Position numbers and translations under genes: made by a program. The notes beneath the pieces are model-generated. The model searched no databases, was not told the DNA's origin, and was given only the letters and a program-made list of their open reading frames with translations. Positions 1 to 8,005 of a stretch of DNA of 64,000 nt are shown in pieces. Where the stretch lies: positions 124,001 to 188,000 of the forward strand of contig CANNFU010000003.1 in NCBI GenBank assembly GCA_947503965.1. Direction: 5' to 3'. The stretch's first letter is position 1; every line of letters starts with the position of its first letter. The DNA is from an uncultured Paracoccaceae bacterium. Lineage in GTDB: Bacteria; Pseudomonadota; Alphaproteobacteria; Rhodobacterales; Rhodobacteraceae.

Positions 1-408
1 AAACGCACACGTCTGGGGCTAGAGGTGCGGGCCGTGACCCAAAACCCCGGCATGGCGGCCTCCATGGGCATCAACCCAGACCGGATCAACATGCTGACCT
101 TCGGTCTGGGTTCCGGCATTGCGGGCATCGCCGGTGTGGCCATCGGGCTTTACGCTAAGGTTACATCTGAAATGGGGGCCGATTACATCGTGCAAAGTTT
201 CATGACCGTGGTTGTGGGCGGTGTCGGCAATGTCTGGGGCACGCTGGCCGGCGCATCGCTGATCGGGTTCCTGCAAAAGGGGATCGAATGGTTGAACCCG
301 TCCAACACGCTGGCGGCGCAAACCTACATGATCCTTTTCATCATCCTCTTCATCCAATTTCGGCCCAAGGGCATCGTTGCCCTCAAAGGTCGGGCAGCAG
401 CGGATTAA
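1..408 (+). CDS. urtB: Urea ABC transporter permease UrtB, 3' part
   Basis: Inner-membrane channel subunit of the urea importer (LivH-type, branched-chain amino acid ABC permease family). The frame is open from base 1, so the 5' end lies outside the window; 135 C-terminal residues remain. The fragment begins with the cytoplasmic coupling segment RTRLGLEVRAVTQN, which contacts the ATPase in this family, continues through several hydrophobic segments with small-residue motifs (GIAGIAGVAIGLYA, GGVGNVWGTLAGA), and ends with the FRPKGI tail typical of LivH/UrtB. The gene order urtB-urtC-urtD-urtE, rather than the fragment alone, separates it from an amino acid permease. Urea import feeds urease as a nitrogen source; no urease genes are in view. 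Confidence 0.9.
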   Translation, partial: KRTRLGLEVRAVTQNPGMAASMGINPDRINMLTFGLGSGIAGIAGVAIGLYAKVTSEMGADYIVQSFMTVVVGGVGNVWGTLAGASLIGFLQKGIEWLNPSNTLAAQTYMILFIILFIQFRPKGIVALKGRAAAD

Positions 409-449
409 GCCCATGATCCTTCTTTTGTTCAAAAATACCGCGGGGAGGT

Positions 450-472
450 CCGGAGGGGCAGCGCCCCTCCGG
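450..472. repeat. Rhodobacteraceae-type dispersed intergenic hairpin
   Basis: A perfect 10-base-pair stem (450-459 with 463-472) closed by a three-base loop sits between urtB and urtC. It is preceded by an A-rich stretch and a GGGGAGG block (about 431-448). This arrangement, an A-rich tract then GGAGGT then a GC-rich palindrome, looks like the dispersed REP-like sequence I know from many Roseobacter and Rhodobacter intergenic regions. Only one copy is visible here. There is no T-run after it on the plus strand, so it is not an obvious terminator; it could slow RNA decay or tune expression between urtB and urtC. Confidence 0.6.
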
Positions 473-497
473 CGTGGCGACGCCAAAGGCGGCGCAA

Positions 498-1664
498 ATG
501 CATAGATCATTCCTCGCCCAGAACCCGTCGGTGATGTGGTTCATCGCCATCCTCGCGCTCTTCACCATTGTGGTCACTATCCTGTGCGAGTTTACCGGGG
601 TCGGGCTCATCTCAACCTCATTCGTAAAGACCTTGGGCAAGACGCTGTGCCTGTGTCTGGTCGCCATCGCGATGGATGTGGTGTGGGGCTATTGTGGGAT
701 TCTCAGCCTTGGCCATTTCGCATTTTTCGGCATCGGCGGCTACGCCATCGGCATGTGGCTGATGTATGCGCGGACCGAGTTGATCGTGATCGAAAGCCTT
801 GCCGCACAGGCAATCCCACCAACACCGCAAGAGATATCGGATGCTATCGGCAACCAGATTTTCGGTGTTGTCGGCAGTTCGGAATTTCCGCTGATCTGGG
901 CCTTTGCGGATAGTCTGTTCATGCAGCTGTTGTTTGTTGTGCTGGTGCCGGGCCTGTTGGCACTGGTCTTTGGCTGGCTTGCGTTCCGCTCGCGTGTGAC
1001 CGGCGTGTACCTGTCGATCCTGACGCAGGCGATGACACTGGCGCTCGCACTTTATCTTTTCCAGAATGACAGCGGCCTGCGCGGCAATAACGGCCTGTCG
1101 GGTCTGCAAAACATTCCCGGTTATCAGGATGTGCCGCAGGCCACCGTTTCGATCATTTTCTTCATCGCCTCCGCCATTGCCCTTGGCGCGGGCTATGTGT
1201 TCTTTGCGTGGATCGTGTCGGGGAAGATGGGCAGCGTCGTCAAAGGTATCCGCGATAACGAGGCGCGGGTGCGCTTTCTAGGTTACCATGTGGAAAGCTA
1301 TAAACTGTTCATCTTTACCACCACCGCCGTCGTCGCGGGCATTGCGGGTGCCTTGTATTATCCGCAGGCGGGTATCATCAACCCCGGTGAAATCGCGCCG
1401 ATTGCGTCGATCTATCTTGCCGTCTGGGTCGCCATCGGCGGACGCGGGCGACTTTACGGCGCGGTCATCGGGGCTGCCTTTGTGTCGCTATTGTCAAGTT
1501 GGTTCACAGGCGGCGGTGCGCCGGATATCAACCTTGGCTTCTACACGATCCAATGGACCGACTGGTGGCTGGTTCTGCTTGGTTTCTCTTTCGTTGCCGT
1601 CACGCTCTTCTTCCCCAAAGGCATCGGTGGCCTGTTTGATTACCTCGTCAGGAAACCGTCATGA
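498..1664 (+). CDS. urtC: Urea ABC transporter permease UrtC
   Basis: Second membrane subunit (LivM-type) of the urea importer, about 388 residues with a series of hydrophobic segments throughout. The conserved LivM stretch GYCGILSLGHFAFFGIGGY lies near residues 60-80, a cytoplasmic coupling segment (GIRDNEARVRFLGY) near 250-265, and the protein ends FFPKGIGGLFDYLVRK. The start chosen is ATG 498; an in-frame GTG at 474 lies two bases after the palindromic repeat and would add eight atypical residues, and an AAAGGCGG stretch precedes 498. The 3' end overlaps urtD by four bases (ATGA), indicating coupled translation in the urt operon. Confidence 0.9.
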   Translation: MHRSFLAQNPSVMWFIAILALFTIVVTILCEFTGVGLISTSFVKTLGKTLCLCLVAIAMDVVWGYCGILSLGHFAFFGIGGYAIGMWLMYARTELIVIESLAAQAIPPTPQEISDAIGNQIFGVVGSSEFPLIWAFADSLFMQLLFVVLVPGLLALVFGWLAFRSRVTGVYLSILTQAMTLALALYLFQNDSGLRGNNGLSGLQNIPGYQDVPQATVSIIFFIASAIALGAGYVFFAWIVSGKMGSVVKGIRDNEARVRFLGYHVESYKLFIFTTTAVVAGIAGALYYPQAGIINPGEIAPIASIYLAVWVAIGGRGRLYGAVIGAAFVSLLSSWFTGGGAPDINLGFYTIQWTDWWLVLLGFSFVAVTLFFPKGIGGLFDYLVRKPS

Positions 1665-2410
1665 GCATGCTGTTGGAGGTCTCCGGCGTCTCTGTCACCT
1701 TTGACGGGTTCCGCGCCATCAACAACCTGTCGATCAATTTCGCGAAAACTGAACTCCGCGCGATTATCGGCCCCAATGGTGCGGGCAAGACCACCTTCAT
1801 GGATATCGTCACGGGCAAGACGAAACCCGATGAAGGCACGGTGATCTGGGGGGATCGCAACATATCACTCCTTGGTATGTCCGAAAGCCAGATCGCGCGC
1901 GAGGGGATCGGGCGCAAGTTCCAGAAACCCACCGTGTTTGAGGCACAGACAGTGCGCCAGAACCTGGCCATGGCGCTAAAGACCCCGCGTGGGCCGTTTG
2001 CGGTGCTGATGCATAAGAAAACAAAACGAAATGCCGAACGGATTGAGGCGGTGGCGGATCAAATCGGCCTGTCCGATAGCCTGACCCGCGTTGCGGGCGA
2101 ACTCAGCCATGGGCAAAAGCAATGGCTGGAAATCGGGATGCTGCTGGCGCAGGAACCGCGCCTGATGCTGGTCGATGAACCGGCGGCGGGCATGACGCCA
2201 GAAGAGCGCGAAAAGACCACCGATATTCTGAAAGAGGCCGCCAAGACTCGCGCGGTTGTCGTCGTGGAACACGATATGGAGTTTGTGCGCCGTCTGGATT
2301 GTAAGGTCACCGTGCTGCATGAAGGGTCCGTGCTGGCCGAGGGCAGTCTGGATCATGTCACGTCGAACCAGACAGTGATCGATGTCTATCTGGGGCGCGC
2401 CCATGCTTGA
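1661..2410 (+). CDS. urtD: Urea ABC transporter ATP-binding protein UrtD
   Basis: Cytoplasmic ATPase (LivG-type) that powers urea import together with UrtE. 249 residues. Walker A is GPNGAGKTT (about residues 36-44), the ABC signature reads LSHGQKQWLEIG, with SHGQ in place of SGGQ as is usual in UrtD, Walker B is LMLVDEPAAGM and the switch histidine is in VVVEHD. The unusual signature is the best single argument for UrtD over a generic LivG. The start overlaps the urtC stop by four bases, and the 3' end overlaps urtE by eight. Confidence 0.93.
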   Translation: MSMLLEVSGVSVTFDGFRAINNLSINFAKTELRAIIGPNGAGKTTFMDIVTGKTKPDEGTVIWGDRNISLLGMSESQIAREGIGRKFQKPTVFEAQTVRQNLAMALKTPRGPFAVLMHKKTKRNAERIEAVADQIGLSDSLTRVAGELSHGQKQWLEIGMLLAQEPRLMLVDEPAAGMTPEEREKTTDILKEAAKTRAVVVVEHDMEFVRRLDCKVTVLHEGSVLAEGSLDHVTSNQTVIDVYLGRAHA

Positions 2411-3098
2411 TGTCCGGCATATCGACCTGAAATATGGACAAAGCCAGATCCTGTTCGATGTTTCCGCGACGGCTGCGGCCGGACAGATTACGGCGGTGAT
2501 GGGCAATAACGGGGTCGGCAAGACCAGCCTGCTCAAAGCGATTTCCGGGCGGCATCCCATCGCGGCGGGCGAGGTGCATGTCGGCGGCGCGCGCGTGCAA
2601 CTGACCTCGGCCTATCATGCGGCGCGGGCGGGCATTGCCTATGTCCCGCAAGGGCGCGAGGTCTTTCCGATGATGAGCGTTCTTGAGAACCTTGAAACCG
2701 GCTTTGCCTGTTTGCCGAAGGCGGACCACCACATCCCCGATTTCCTCTTTGATCTGTTTCCTGTCTTGCGCGACATGCAATCGCGGCGTGGGGGTGATCT
2801 GTCAGGCGGACAGCAGCAGCAACTTGCCATCGCGCGCGCTCTGATCACAAGGCCCAAGGTCCTGCTGCTGGACGAACCGACCGAGGGCATCCAGCCCAAT
2901 GTGATTCAGCAGATTGGCGATGCGCTGGAAACCCTCCGCGATCAGGGGCAGATGGCGATTGTACTGGTCGAGCAGAATGCCGATTTCGCCTATCGGATTG
3001 CCGATACGTTCACGGTGATGGAACGGGGCCGGGTCAAACAGACCGCTGATAAGTCCAATTACGACAAAGACGCACTGATGGCTGATCTGGCCTTGTGA
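2403..3098 (+). CDS. urtE: Urea ABC transporter ATP-binding protein UrtE
   Basis: Second ATPase (LivF-type) of the urea importer, 231 residues. Walker A is GNNGVGKTS, the signature is LSGGQQQQLAIAR, and Walker B is VLLLDEPTEGI followed by QPN, a LivF/UrtE hallmark. The start is ATG 2403, seven codons inside a longer open frame, giving the standard N-terminus MLDVRHIDLKYGQ and an eight-base overlap with urtD. The last 40 bases overlap the 3' end of the convergent epimerase gene, so the two transcripts are antisense to each other there. It is the last gene of the urt operon in view. Confidence 0.93.
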   Translation: MLDVRHIDLKYGQSQILFDVSATAAAGQITAVMGNNGVGKTSLLKAISGRHPIAAGEVHVGGARVQLTSAYHAARAGIAYVPQGREVFPMMSVLENLETGFACLPKADHHIPDFLFDLFPVLRDMQSRRGGDLSGGQQQQLAIARALITRPKVLLLDEPTEGIQPNVIQQIGDALETLRDQGQMAIVLVEQNADFAYRIADTFTVMERGRVKQTADKSNYDKDALMADLAL

Positions 3099-4036
3099 TT
3101 GTCCGGTGTCAGCTGCGCCAAACCATCGGCGAATGATACCTTGGGCGACCAGCCTAACAGGCGCCTGGCTTTGCTGATATCCGGGCAGCGGCGTGCCGGG
3201 TCATCCACAGGGCGTGGTGCAAAGACCATCGGACTTTGGTTGTTGAACCGTGCATTTATCTGTTCGGCCACTTGTAGGATCGTCATCTCGACCGGGTTGC
3301 CAATATTGATGATTTCGCCGCGGGCCACATCCATCGCGCCCAGACGCAGAAGGGCATCGACTGTATCGCTGACATAGCACAGGCTGCGTGTCTGGCTGCC
3401 GTCCCCATGGATCGTCAGCGGTTGCCCCGCTTGCGCCTGCGCGATGAAATTCGGCACTGCCCGCCCATCCTGCGTGTTCATGCCCGGCCCGTAAGTATTG
3501 AAGATACGCGCAATCCGGATATCCGCGTTGGCCACGCGCACGGCATCCATCAGCAATGTTTCGGCCGCGCGTTTGCTTTCGTCGTAACAGGCGCGTGGCC
3601 CGACCGGATTGACGTTGCCCCAATCGGTTTCCCGTTGCGGATGCGACAGCGGATCACCATAAACTTCGCTGGTTGAGGCTTGCACAAGCCTCGCATTGCC
3701 GCGCCGGGCATGGTCCAGCAATTGCAGCGTGCCCAACACATTGCTTTTCCACGTGCCGATCTGATCGTTCTGATAATGGACGGGTGAGGCGGGGCTGGCG
3801 AGGTTGTAGATGATATCGGCGCGGGGCAATGTGACTGGCGTGCTGAGGTCAGCCGTCTGTATTGTCAGCTGGGGATATTGCGCGGTGAGCGTTTCAACAT
3901 GCGCCCGCTGCCCGGTCGCAAAGTTATCCACGACATGTACAACCGCCTGCGCGTCAAGCAATGCGCCAACCAGATGATGCCCGATAAAGCCGGCACCTCC
4001 AGCGACCAGAACGGTTTTGCCTTGCCAGAACGTCAT
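3059..4036 (-). CDS. NAD-dependent epimerase/dehydratase, UDP-glucuronate decarboxylase-like (UDP-xylose synthase)
   Basis: Extended short-chain dehydrogenase of 325 residues. It has the NAD-binding GGAGFIGHH near residue 14, a serine/threonine motif STSEVYGDP, and the catalytic YxxxK in CYDESKRAAE. The stretch ETDWGNVNPVGPRACYDESK and the later RIFNTYGPGM...GDGSQTRSLCYVSD are those of UDP-glucuronate decarboxylases (UXS/ArnA_DH family), which make UDP-xylose from UDP-glucuronate. A UDP-glucuronate or dTDP-glucose 4,6-dehydratase cannot be excluded. The start overlaps the stop of the upstream GT90 gene (ATGA), so the two form an operon and the sugar may feed that transferase. Confidence 0.82.
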   Translation of the reverse strand: MTFWQGKTVLVAGGAGFIGHHLVGALLDAQAVVHVVDNFATGQRAHVETLTAQYPQLTIQTADLSTPVTLPRADIIYNLASPASPVHYQNDQIGTWKSNVLGTLQLLDHARRGNARLVQASTSEVYGDPLSHPQRETDWGNVNPVGPRACYDESKRAAETLLMDAVRVANADIRIARIFNTYGPGMNTQDGRAVPNFIAQAQAGQPLTIHGDGSQTRSLCYVSDTVDALLRLGAMDVARGEIINIGNPVEMTILQVAEQINARFNNQSPMVFAPRPVDDPARRCPDISKARRLLGWSPKVSFADGLAQLTPDNHKARSAISASLS

Positions 4037-5061
4037 CGGCGCTGTTCGCGGTCTTCAATGGCGGCGGCGGCCACTTTGGTTTCGCTGTCAAAGATCAGTT
4101 GTCGCGCCACGGCCTGCCCGTTTTCAGCGATTTGACGGGCCTGGTCGGGGTTGGTTTTGACCCAGTCAATCTGCTCTGCCAGATCGCCCAGGTCCGCGCG
4201 AATCGGCACGTAATGCTCCCACGGGGTCAGCTTGTGATAGTACCATTGGTAATAGCCCATGGGGCTGCCCACCTTCAGCACGCAACAGCCCAGTTTCAGA
4301 CGCTGCATGAAATTGCACCAGGCATTGGTGAAGCCATCGATATCGATGGCATACTTCATCTGGCCCCAGTCATTGGTCGGAATACGCTCTGCCATAAACC
4401 CCTGCTTGGACAGCAAGCGATCATAGGGTTTGTCCGGGTCAGCGACAAAACGGAAATCAACATCCATATCCCGGCATTTCATCGCCATACGCAGACGCTG
4501 GATCACCATGGGTGTGTCGATGTCCGCAGGATCAAGTGAAAAGACGCCGGTGCCATTCGGCTTGCCCCGCCAGATGATCGCATCCGTGCGGTCACCCCAG
4601 GCAACCGGGTTCGCCGCGGCAAAGGCATCGGTTTCAGCATAGCCATGATCGCGAAAGAAATAGGCGTCGGGCAGTGGTGTGTACCGGCTAGAGGTCGTGA
4701 CGAATTTATAATCCGCCATGGTGGGAAAATTGCCGTCAGATGCATCGACCACAATGCGCTGCACCGCATCAGATGTCTGGCTGAACCAATAGCTGTAGCA
4801 GGCGATTTTGTTGATGGTTTCGATCAGATACATCCAACGCCAGTCTTCGTTGACCAGCACGGTGATCTGACCTTTTTCCTTGATCAGGATCACGTCCGTT
4901 GGCGTGTTCGCCTCGTGCGAGGGCTGAATGGTGAAAGCCGGCGGTGTGACGCCTGCGCGCGCATATTGCCGGAGTGTTTCATCGACAAGCCGCTGTCGCC
5001 GTTTGCGGCGCAGGATGGGCGCGCGCAGTTTGCGTTTTGCTTTGGTGATGGCTTTCAGCAC
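4033..5061 (-). CDS. GT90 (CAP10/KDEL-like) family glycosyltransferase
   Basis: 342 residues, soluble, with a very basic N-terminus (LKAITKAKRKLRAPILRRKRRQR). The core from about residue 150 holds IIWRGKPNGTG, an arginine-rich segment around FRFVADPDKPYDRLLSK, and the C-terminal block KYAIDIDGFTNAW...LKLGCCVLKVGSP...YYQWYYHKLTPWEHYVPI, the nucleotide-sugar binding region of CAP10 domains. Relatives transfer xylose or glucose and act in capsule, LPS or Notch glycosylation. The start is GTG 5061. It overlaps the UXS-like gene by four bases; a UDP-xylose donor is therefore a reasonable guess. Confidence 0.78.
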   Translation of the reverse strand: MLKAITKAKRKLRAPILRRKRRQRLVDETLRQYARAGVTPPAFTIQPSHEANTPTDVILIKEKGQITVLVNEDWRWMYLIETINKIACYSYWFSQTSDAVQRIVVDASDGNFPTMADYKFVTTSSRYTPLPDAYFFRDHGYAETDAFAAANPVAWGDRTDAIIWRGKPNGTGVFSLDPADIDTPMVIQRLRMAMKCRDMDVDFRFVADPDKPYDRLLSKQGFMAERIPTNDWGQMKYAIDIDGFTNAWCNFMQRLKLGCCVLKVGSPMGYYQWYYHKLTPWEHYVPIRADLGDLAEQIDWVKTNPDQARQIAENGQAVARQLIFDSETKVAAAAIEDREQRR

Positions 5062-5142
5062 AGCTCGTGTCCGCTTGGGCAGGTCAGGATGGCAGAAACA
5101 CCCTGCCGAAATCGTGAAACTTCCCTTGGGGTAGCTGCAATA

Positions 5143-5895
5143 TCAGCCCTGCTCAACCGGTTTTGTCGCTGTTGTCACATAGTTGACCGACAGGTCCCGA
5201 TCCGAGATTGACCATGTGAATTTTGCAAAGTTGAAGACGAACCCTTTGCGGTCCACCGGTGTCATGCCTGCCTTTTGCAGAAGGCTGAAAAGCTCATCCG
5301 GGGTGATGAATTTGTTCCACTCATGCGTGCCTTTGGGCAGCCAGCGCATCACATATTCCGCCCCGACGATGGCCATGGCAAAGCTTTTGGCATTTCGGTT
5401 GATGGTCGAACAGATATGCAGCCCGCCCGGTTTCATCAGCATTTGGCAAGCGGTCAGATAGCCCTGTGGGTCGGCCACGTGTTCGACGACCTCCATATTC
5501 AGGACCGCGTCGAATTGTTCGCCCGCATCGGCCATCGCTTCGGCGGTGGTGTGTCGATAGTCGATGGTCAATCCGGATTGTTCCGCATGGATTTTGGCAA
5601 CGGGGATGTTGCGTTCGGCGGCATCGGCCCCCACGACAGTGGCGCCCAGCCGCGCCATCGGTTCGCACAAAAGCCCACCGCCGCAGCCGATATCCAGGAT
5701 GCGCAGCCCGTCAAAGGGTTTCGGCTGCGACAGGTCGCGCCCATACTCTGCCGCGATTTGGCTAGTGATATAGTCAAGCCGTACCGGATTCATCATGTGC
5801 AGCGGTTTGAACTTTCCGTTCAGGTCCCACCATTCGGCCGCCATCGCCTCGAACTTGGCAATTTCGGATGGGTCGACGGTATTGGTGGCGGACAT
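5143..5895 (-). CDS. ubiG: Ubiquinone biosynthesis O-methyltransferase UbiG
   Basis: SAM-dependent methyltransferase carrying out both O-methylations of ubiquinone synthesis at the membrane-associated Ubi complex. 250 residues, the usual length. The N-terminus ([34 protein letters not shown]) is diagnostic for UbiG. SAM motif I is [19 protein letters not shown] near residues 67-85, and motif post-I is GADAAERNI. Later NMEVVEHV and [11 protein letters not shown] are also UbiG-typical. It is divergent from the proline iminopeptidase gene (63-base gap) and about 80 bases upstream of the GT90 gene on the same strand. Confidence 0.95.
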   Translation of the reverse strand: MSATNTVDPSEIAKFEAMAAEWWDLNGKFKPLHMMNPVRLDYITSQIAAEYGRDLSQPKPFDGLRILDIGCGGGLLCEPMARLGATVVGADAAERNIPVAKIHAEQSGLTIDYRHTTAEAMADAGEQFDAVLNMEVVEHVADPQGYLTACQMLMKPGGLHICSTINRNAKSFAMAIVGAEYVMRWLPKGTHEWNKFITPDELFSLLQKAGMTPVDRKGFVFNFAKFTWSISDRDLSVNYVTTATKPVEQG

Positions 5896-5958
5896 TTAGT
5901 GACCTCGATCTGTGCAGCAGTCATGGTTTCTACATTCAAGACGCGATATAGAGGGATT

Positions 5959-6954
5959 ATGGACAAAGTCGTAGGACAAAAGCGCGCGACGGCGCATCTT
6001 TACCAGCCCATTGATCCTTTTGATCAGCGGATGCTGGATGTGGGCGATGGCCACCGCATTTATGTTGAACAATGCGGCAATCCCGATGGCGTGCCTGTTG
6101 TCGTGCTTCATGGCGGTCCCGGCGGCGGCTGTAGCCCTGCGATGCGCCGCTATTTCGACCCGGACGTGTTTCGCGTGATCCTGTTTGATCAGCGCGGCTG
6201 CGGCAGGTCGCGCCCGCATGCCAGCGTTCAGGCAAATACAACATGGCATCTGGTTGATGATATCGAACTGATCCGCGCGACCTTGGGCATTGATCGCTGG
6301 ATTGTCTTTGGCGGGTCATGGGGTGCGACGCTGGCGTTGATCTATGCGCAGGCCCATCCGGATCGGGCGGCGGCGCTGACATTGCGCGGCGTGTTCCTGA
6401 TGACCCAGCCAGAGCTGGACTGGTTCTATGGCGGCGGTGCGGGCAAGTTCTGGCCGGACCTGTGGGCGCGCTTTGCTGATTTGATCCCTGTGGATGAACA
6501 GGACGATTTCATCGCCGCATATCATCGCCGCCTGTTTTCAGGTGATATCCCGCTTGAAACACGCTTTGCCCGGGCCTGGGCGTCGTGGGAAAATGCACTT
6601 GCGTCGATTGACAGCGACGGGGTGACCGGTGACAGCCCCGCCGATTATGCCCGCGCTTTTGCACGGCTGGAAAACCATTATTTTCACAACAGTGGCTTTC
6701 TGTCCGAGGATCAGCAGATCCTGCACCCCGACCAAATGGCCAGGATTGCCGATGTGCCCGGCGTTATCGTGCAGGGCCGGTATGACATGATCTGCCCCCC
6801 TGTTTCGGCCTATGCGCTGTCCAAGAAATGGCCGAAATCGCGCCTGACATTGATCGGCCGCGCAGGCCACGCCTTGTCGGAACCGGGGATCAGCGCAGAG
6901 CTTGTCCGCACGATGGATATGATGGGCGCGCAACGCGCCGTTCTTGGTCTTTAG
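5959..6954 (+). CDS. pip: Proline iminopeptidase
   Basis: Alpha/beta-hydrolase of family S33 that releases N-terminal proline from peptides, cytoplasmic. 331 residues from ATG 5959. The oxyanion and proline-pocket motif HGGPGGGCSP and the strand DQRGCGRSRPH are typical of this enzyme. The catalytic triad can be assigned as Ser120 in GGSWGATLA, Asp276 in GRYDMICPP and His304 in GRAGHAL. The frame is open far upstream (to about 5275), but that part lies antisense to ubiG and has no protein-like character; the true N-terminus DKVVGQKRATAHLYQPIDPF fits the family. A peptide importer operon follows 58 bases downstream, so imported peptides are a plausible substrate. Confidence 0.92.
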   Translation: MDKVVGQKRATAHLYQPIDPFDQRMLDVGDGHRIYVEQCGNPDGVPVVVLHGGPGGGCSPAMRRYFDPDVFRVILFDQRGCGRSRPHASVQANTTWHLVDDIELIRATLGIDRWIVFGGSWGATLALIYAQAHPDRAAALTLRGVFLMTQPELDWFYGGGAGKFWPDLWARFADLIPVDEQDDFIAAYHRRLFSGDIPLETRFARAWASWENALASIDSDGVTGDSPADYARAFARLENHYFHNSGFLSEDQQILHPDQMARIADVPGVIVQGRYDMICPPVSAYALSKKWPKSRLTLIGRAGHALSEPGISAELVRTMDMMGAQRAVLGL

Positions 6955-7012
6955 GGTTTACACGTGAAAACCACCCGTTAGACTTCATTGCACTAACAGG
7001 GAAAACGTTACT

Positions 7013-8005
7013 TTGGGCAACGTCCTAACTATTATTTTCCAACGCCTTGCGTTGGGTTTGCTGACTTTGCTGATCGTGTCGATCGTTATCTTTGTTGCGG
7101 TCAACTTGCTTCCGGGAAATTTTGCGCAGGCCATTCTGGGCCAAGGCGCCACGCCGCAGGCGGTCGCGGCGATTGAGCGTGATCTGGGCCTCGATCAGCC
7201 GATGGTGGTGCGTTATTTCGACTGGCTGGGTGGCGTGCTGCGCGGCGATTTCGGGTCCAGCTTTGCGCAGGCCAATTTCGCGAATTTCAGCGGAACCACG
7301 TCTGGGGCGACCACAGTGGCCGAACAGATTGCCCCGCGTTTTGCCAATACGATGTTCCTGGCGATGGTGACCGCGGCGATTGCCGTCCCGTTCTCGATCA
7401 TCCTGGGCATTCTGGCTGCGCTTTACCGCAACACTGTGTTCGACCGCGCGACGAACATCTTCACCCTGTCGTCGATTTCCAGCCCGGAATTCTTTCTGGC
7501 CTACATCCTGATCCTGTTTCTGGCGGTGCTGAACCCGATCTTTCCGTCGCTGTCGAATATCTTTGACGGCATGCCGTTCAGCGAACGGTTAGAGAAATCC
7601 ATGCTGCCCGCGCTCACGCTGACCCTTGTTGTCACGGCACATATGATGCGCATGACGCGGGCGGCGATCATCAATCTGCTGGCATCCCCTTATATTGAAA
7701 TGGCCCGGCTCAAGGGTCTGTCGCCCATGAGGGTGATCGTCAAGCATGCGCTGCCCAATGCGCTGGCGCCGATCATCAACGTGATCGCCCTGAACCTGGC
7801 TTACCTGATCACGGGTGTCGTCGTGGTTGAGGTGGTGTTTGTCTATCCGGGCATCGGTCAGTTGTTCGTGGATAGCGTGAAAATTCGCGATATCCCGGTG
7901 GTGCAGGCGTGCTGTCTGATTTTCGCGACTGCGTTTATCCTGCTGAACCTGACGGCTGACATCATGTCGATCCTGTCCAACCCGCGTCTGAGGCATCCGA
8001 AATGA
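7013..8005 (+). CDS. Peptide ABC transporter permease (DppB/OppB type)
   Basis: Inner-membrane permease subunit 1, 330 residues, six predicted membrane segments. The N-terminal LGLLTLLIVSIVIFVAVNLLPG, the AVAAIERDLGLDQPMVVRYFDWL block and the EAA loop EMARLKGLSPMRVIVKHALPNAL are standard for DppB/OppB. An insert of about ten residues (NFANFSGTTSGATTV) lies in the first periplasmic loop. The start is TTG 7013, preceded by AGGGAAAA at about 6998-7005. The next permease overlaps by four bases, giving a dppB-dppC-ATPase-binding protein operon. Confidence 0.88.
   Translation: MGNVLTIIFQRLALGLLTLLIVSIVIFVAVNLLPGNFAQAILGQGATPQAVAAIERDLGLDQPMVVRYFDWLGGVLRGDFGSSFAQANFANFSGTTSGATTVAEQIAPRFANTMFLAMVTAAIAVPFSIILGILAALYRNTVFDRATNIFTLSSISSPEFFLAYILILFLAVLNPIFPSLSNIFDGMPFSERLEKSMLPALTLTLVVTAHMMRMTRAAIINLLASPYIEMARLKGLSPMRVIVKHALPNALAPIINVIALNLAYLITGVVVVEVVFVYPGIGQLFVDSVKIRDIPVVQACCLIFATAFILLNLTADIMSILSNPRLRHPK

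Noticed and set aside
5275..5958. Long 5' extension of the proline iminopeptidase frame
   Set aside because: It lies antisense to ubiG, whose protein has all family motifs; the extension has no protein-like character, and the iminopeptidase N-terminus fits ATG 5959.
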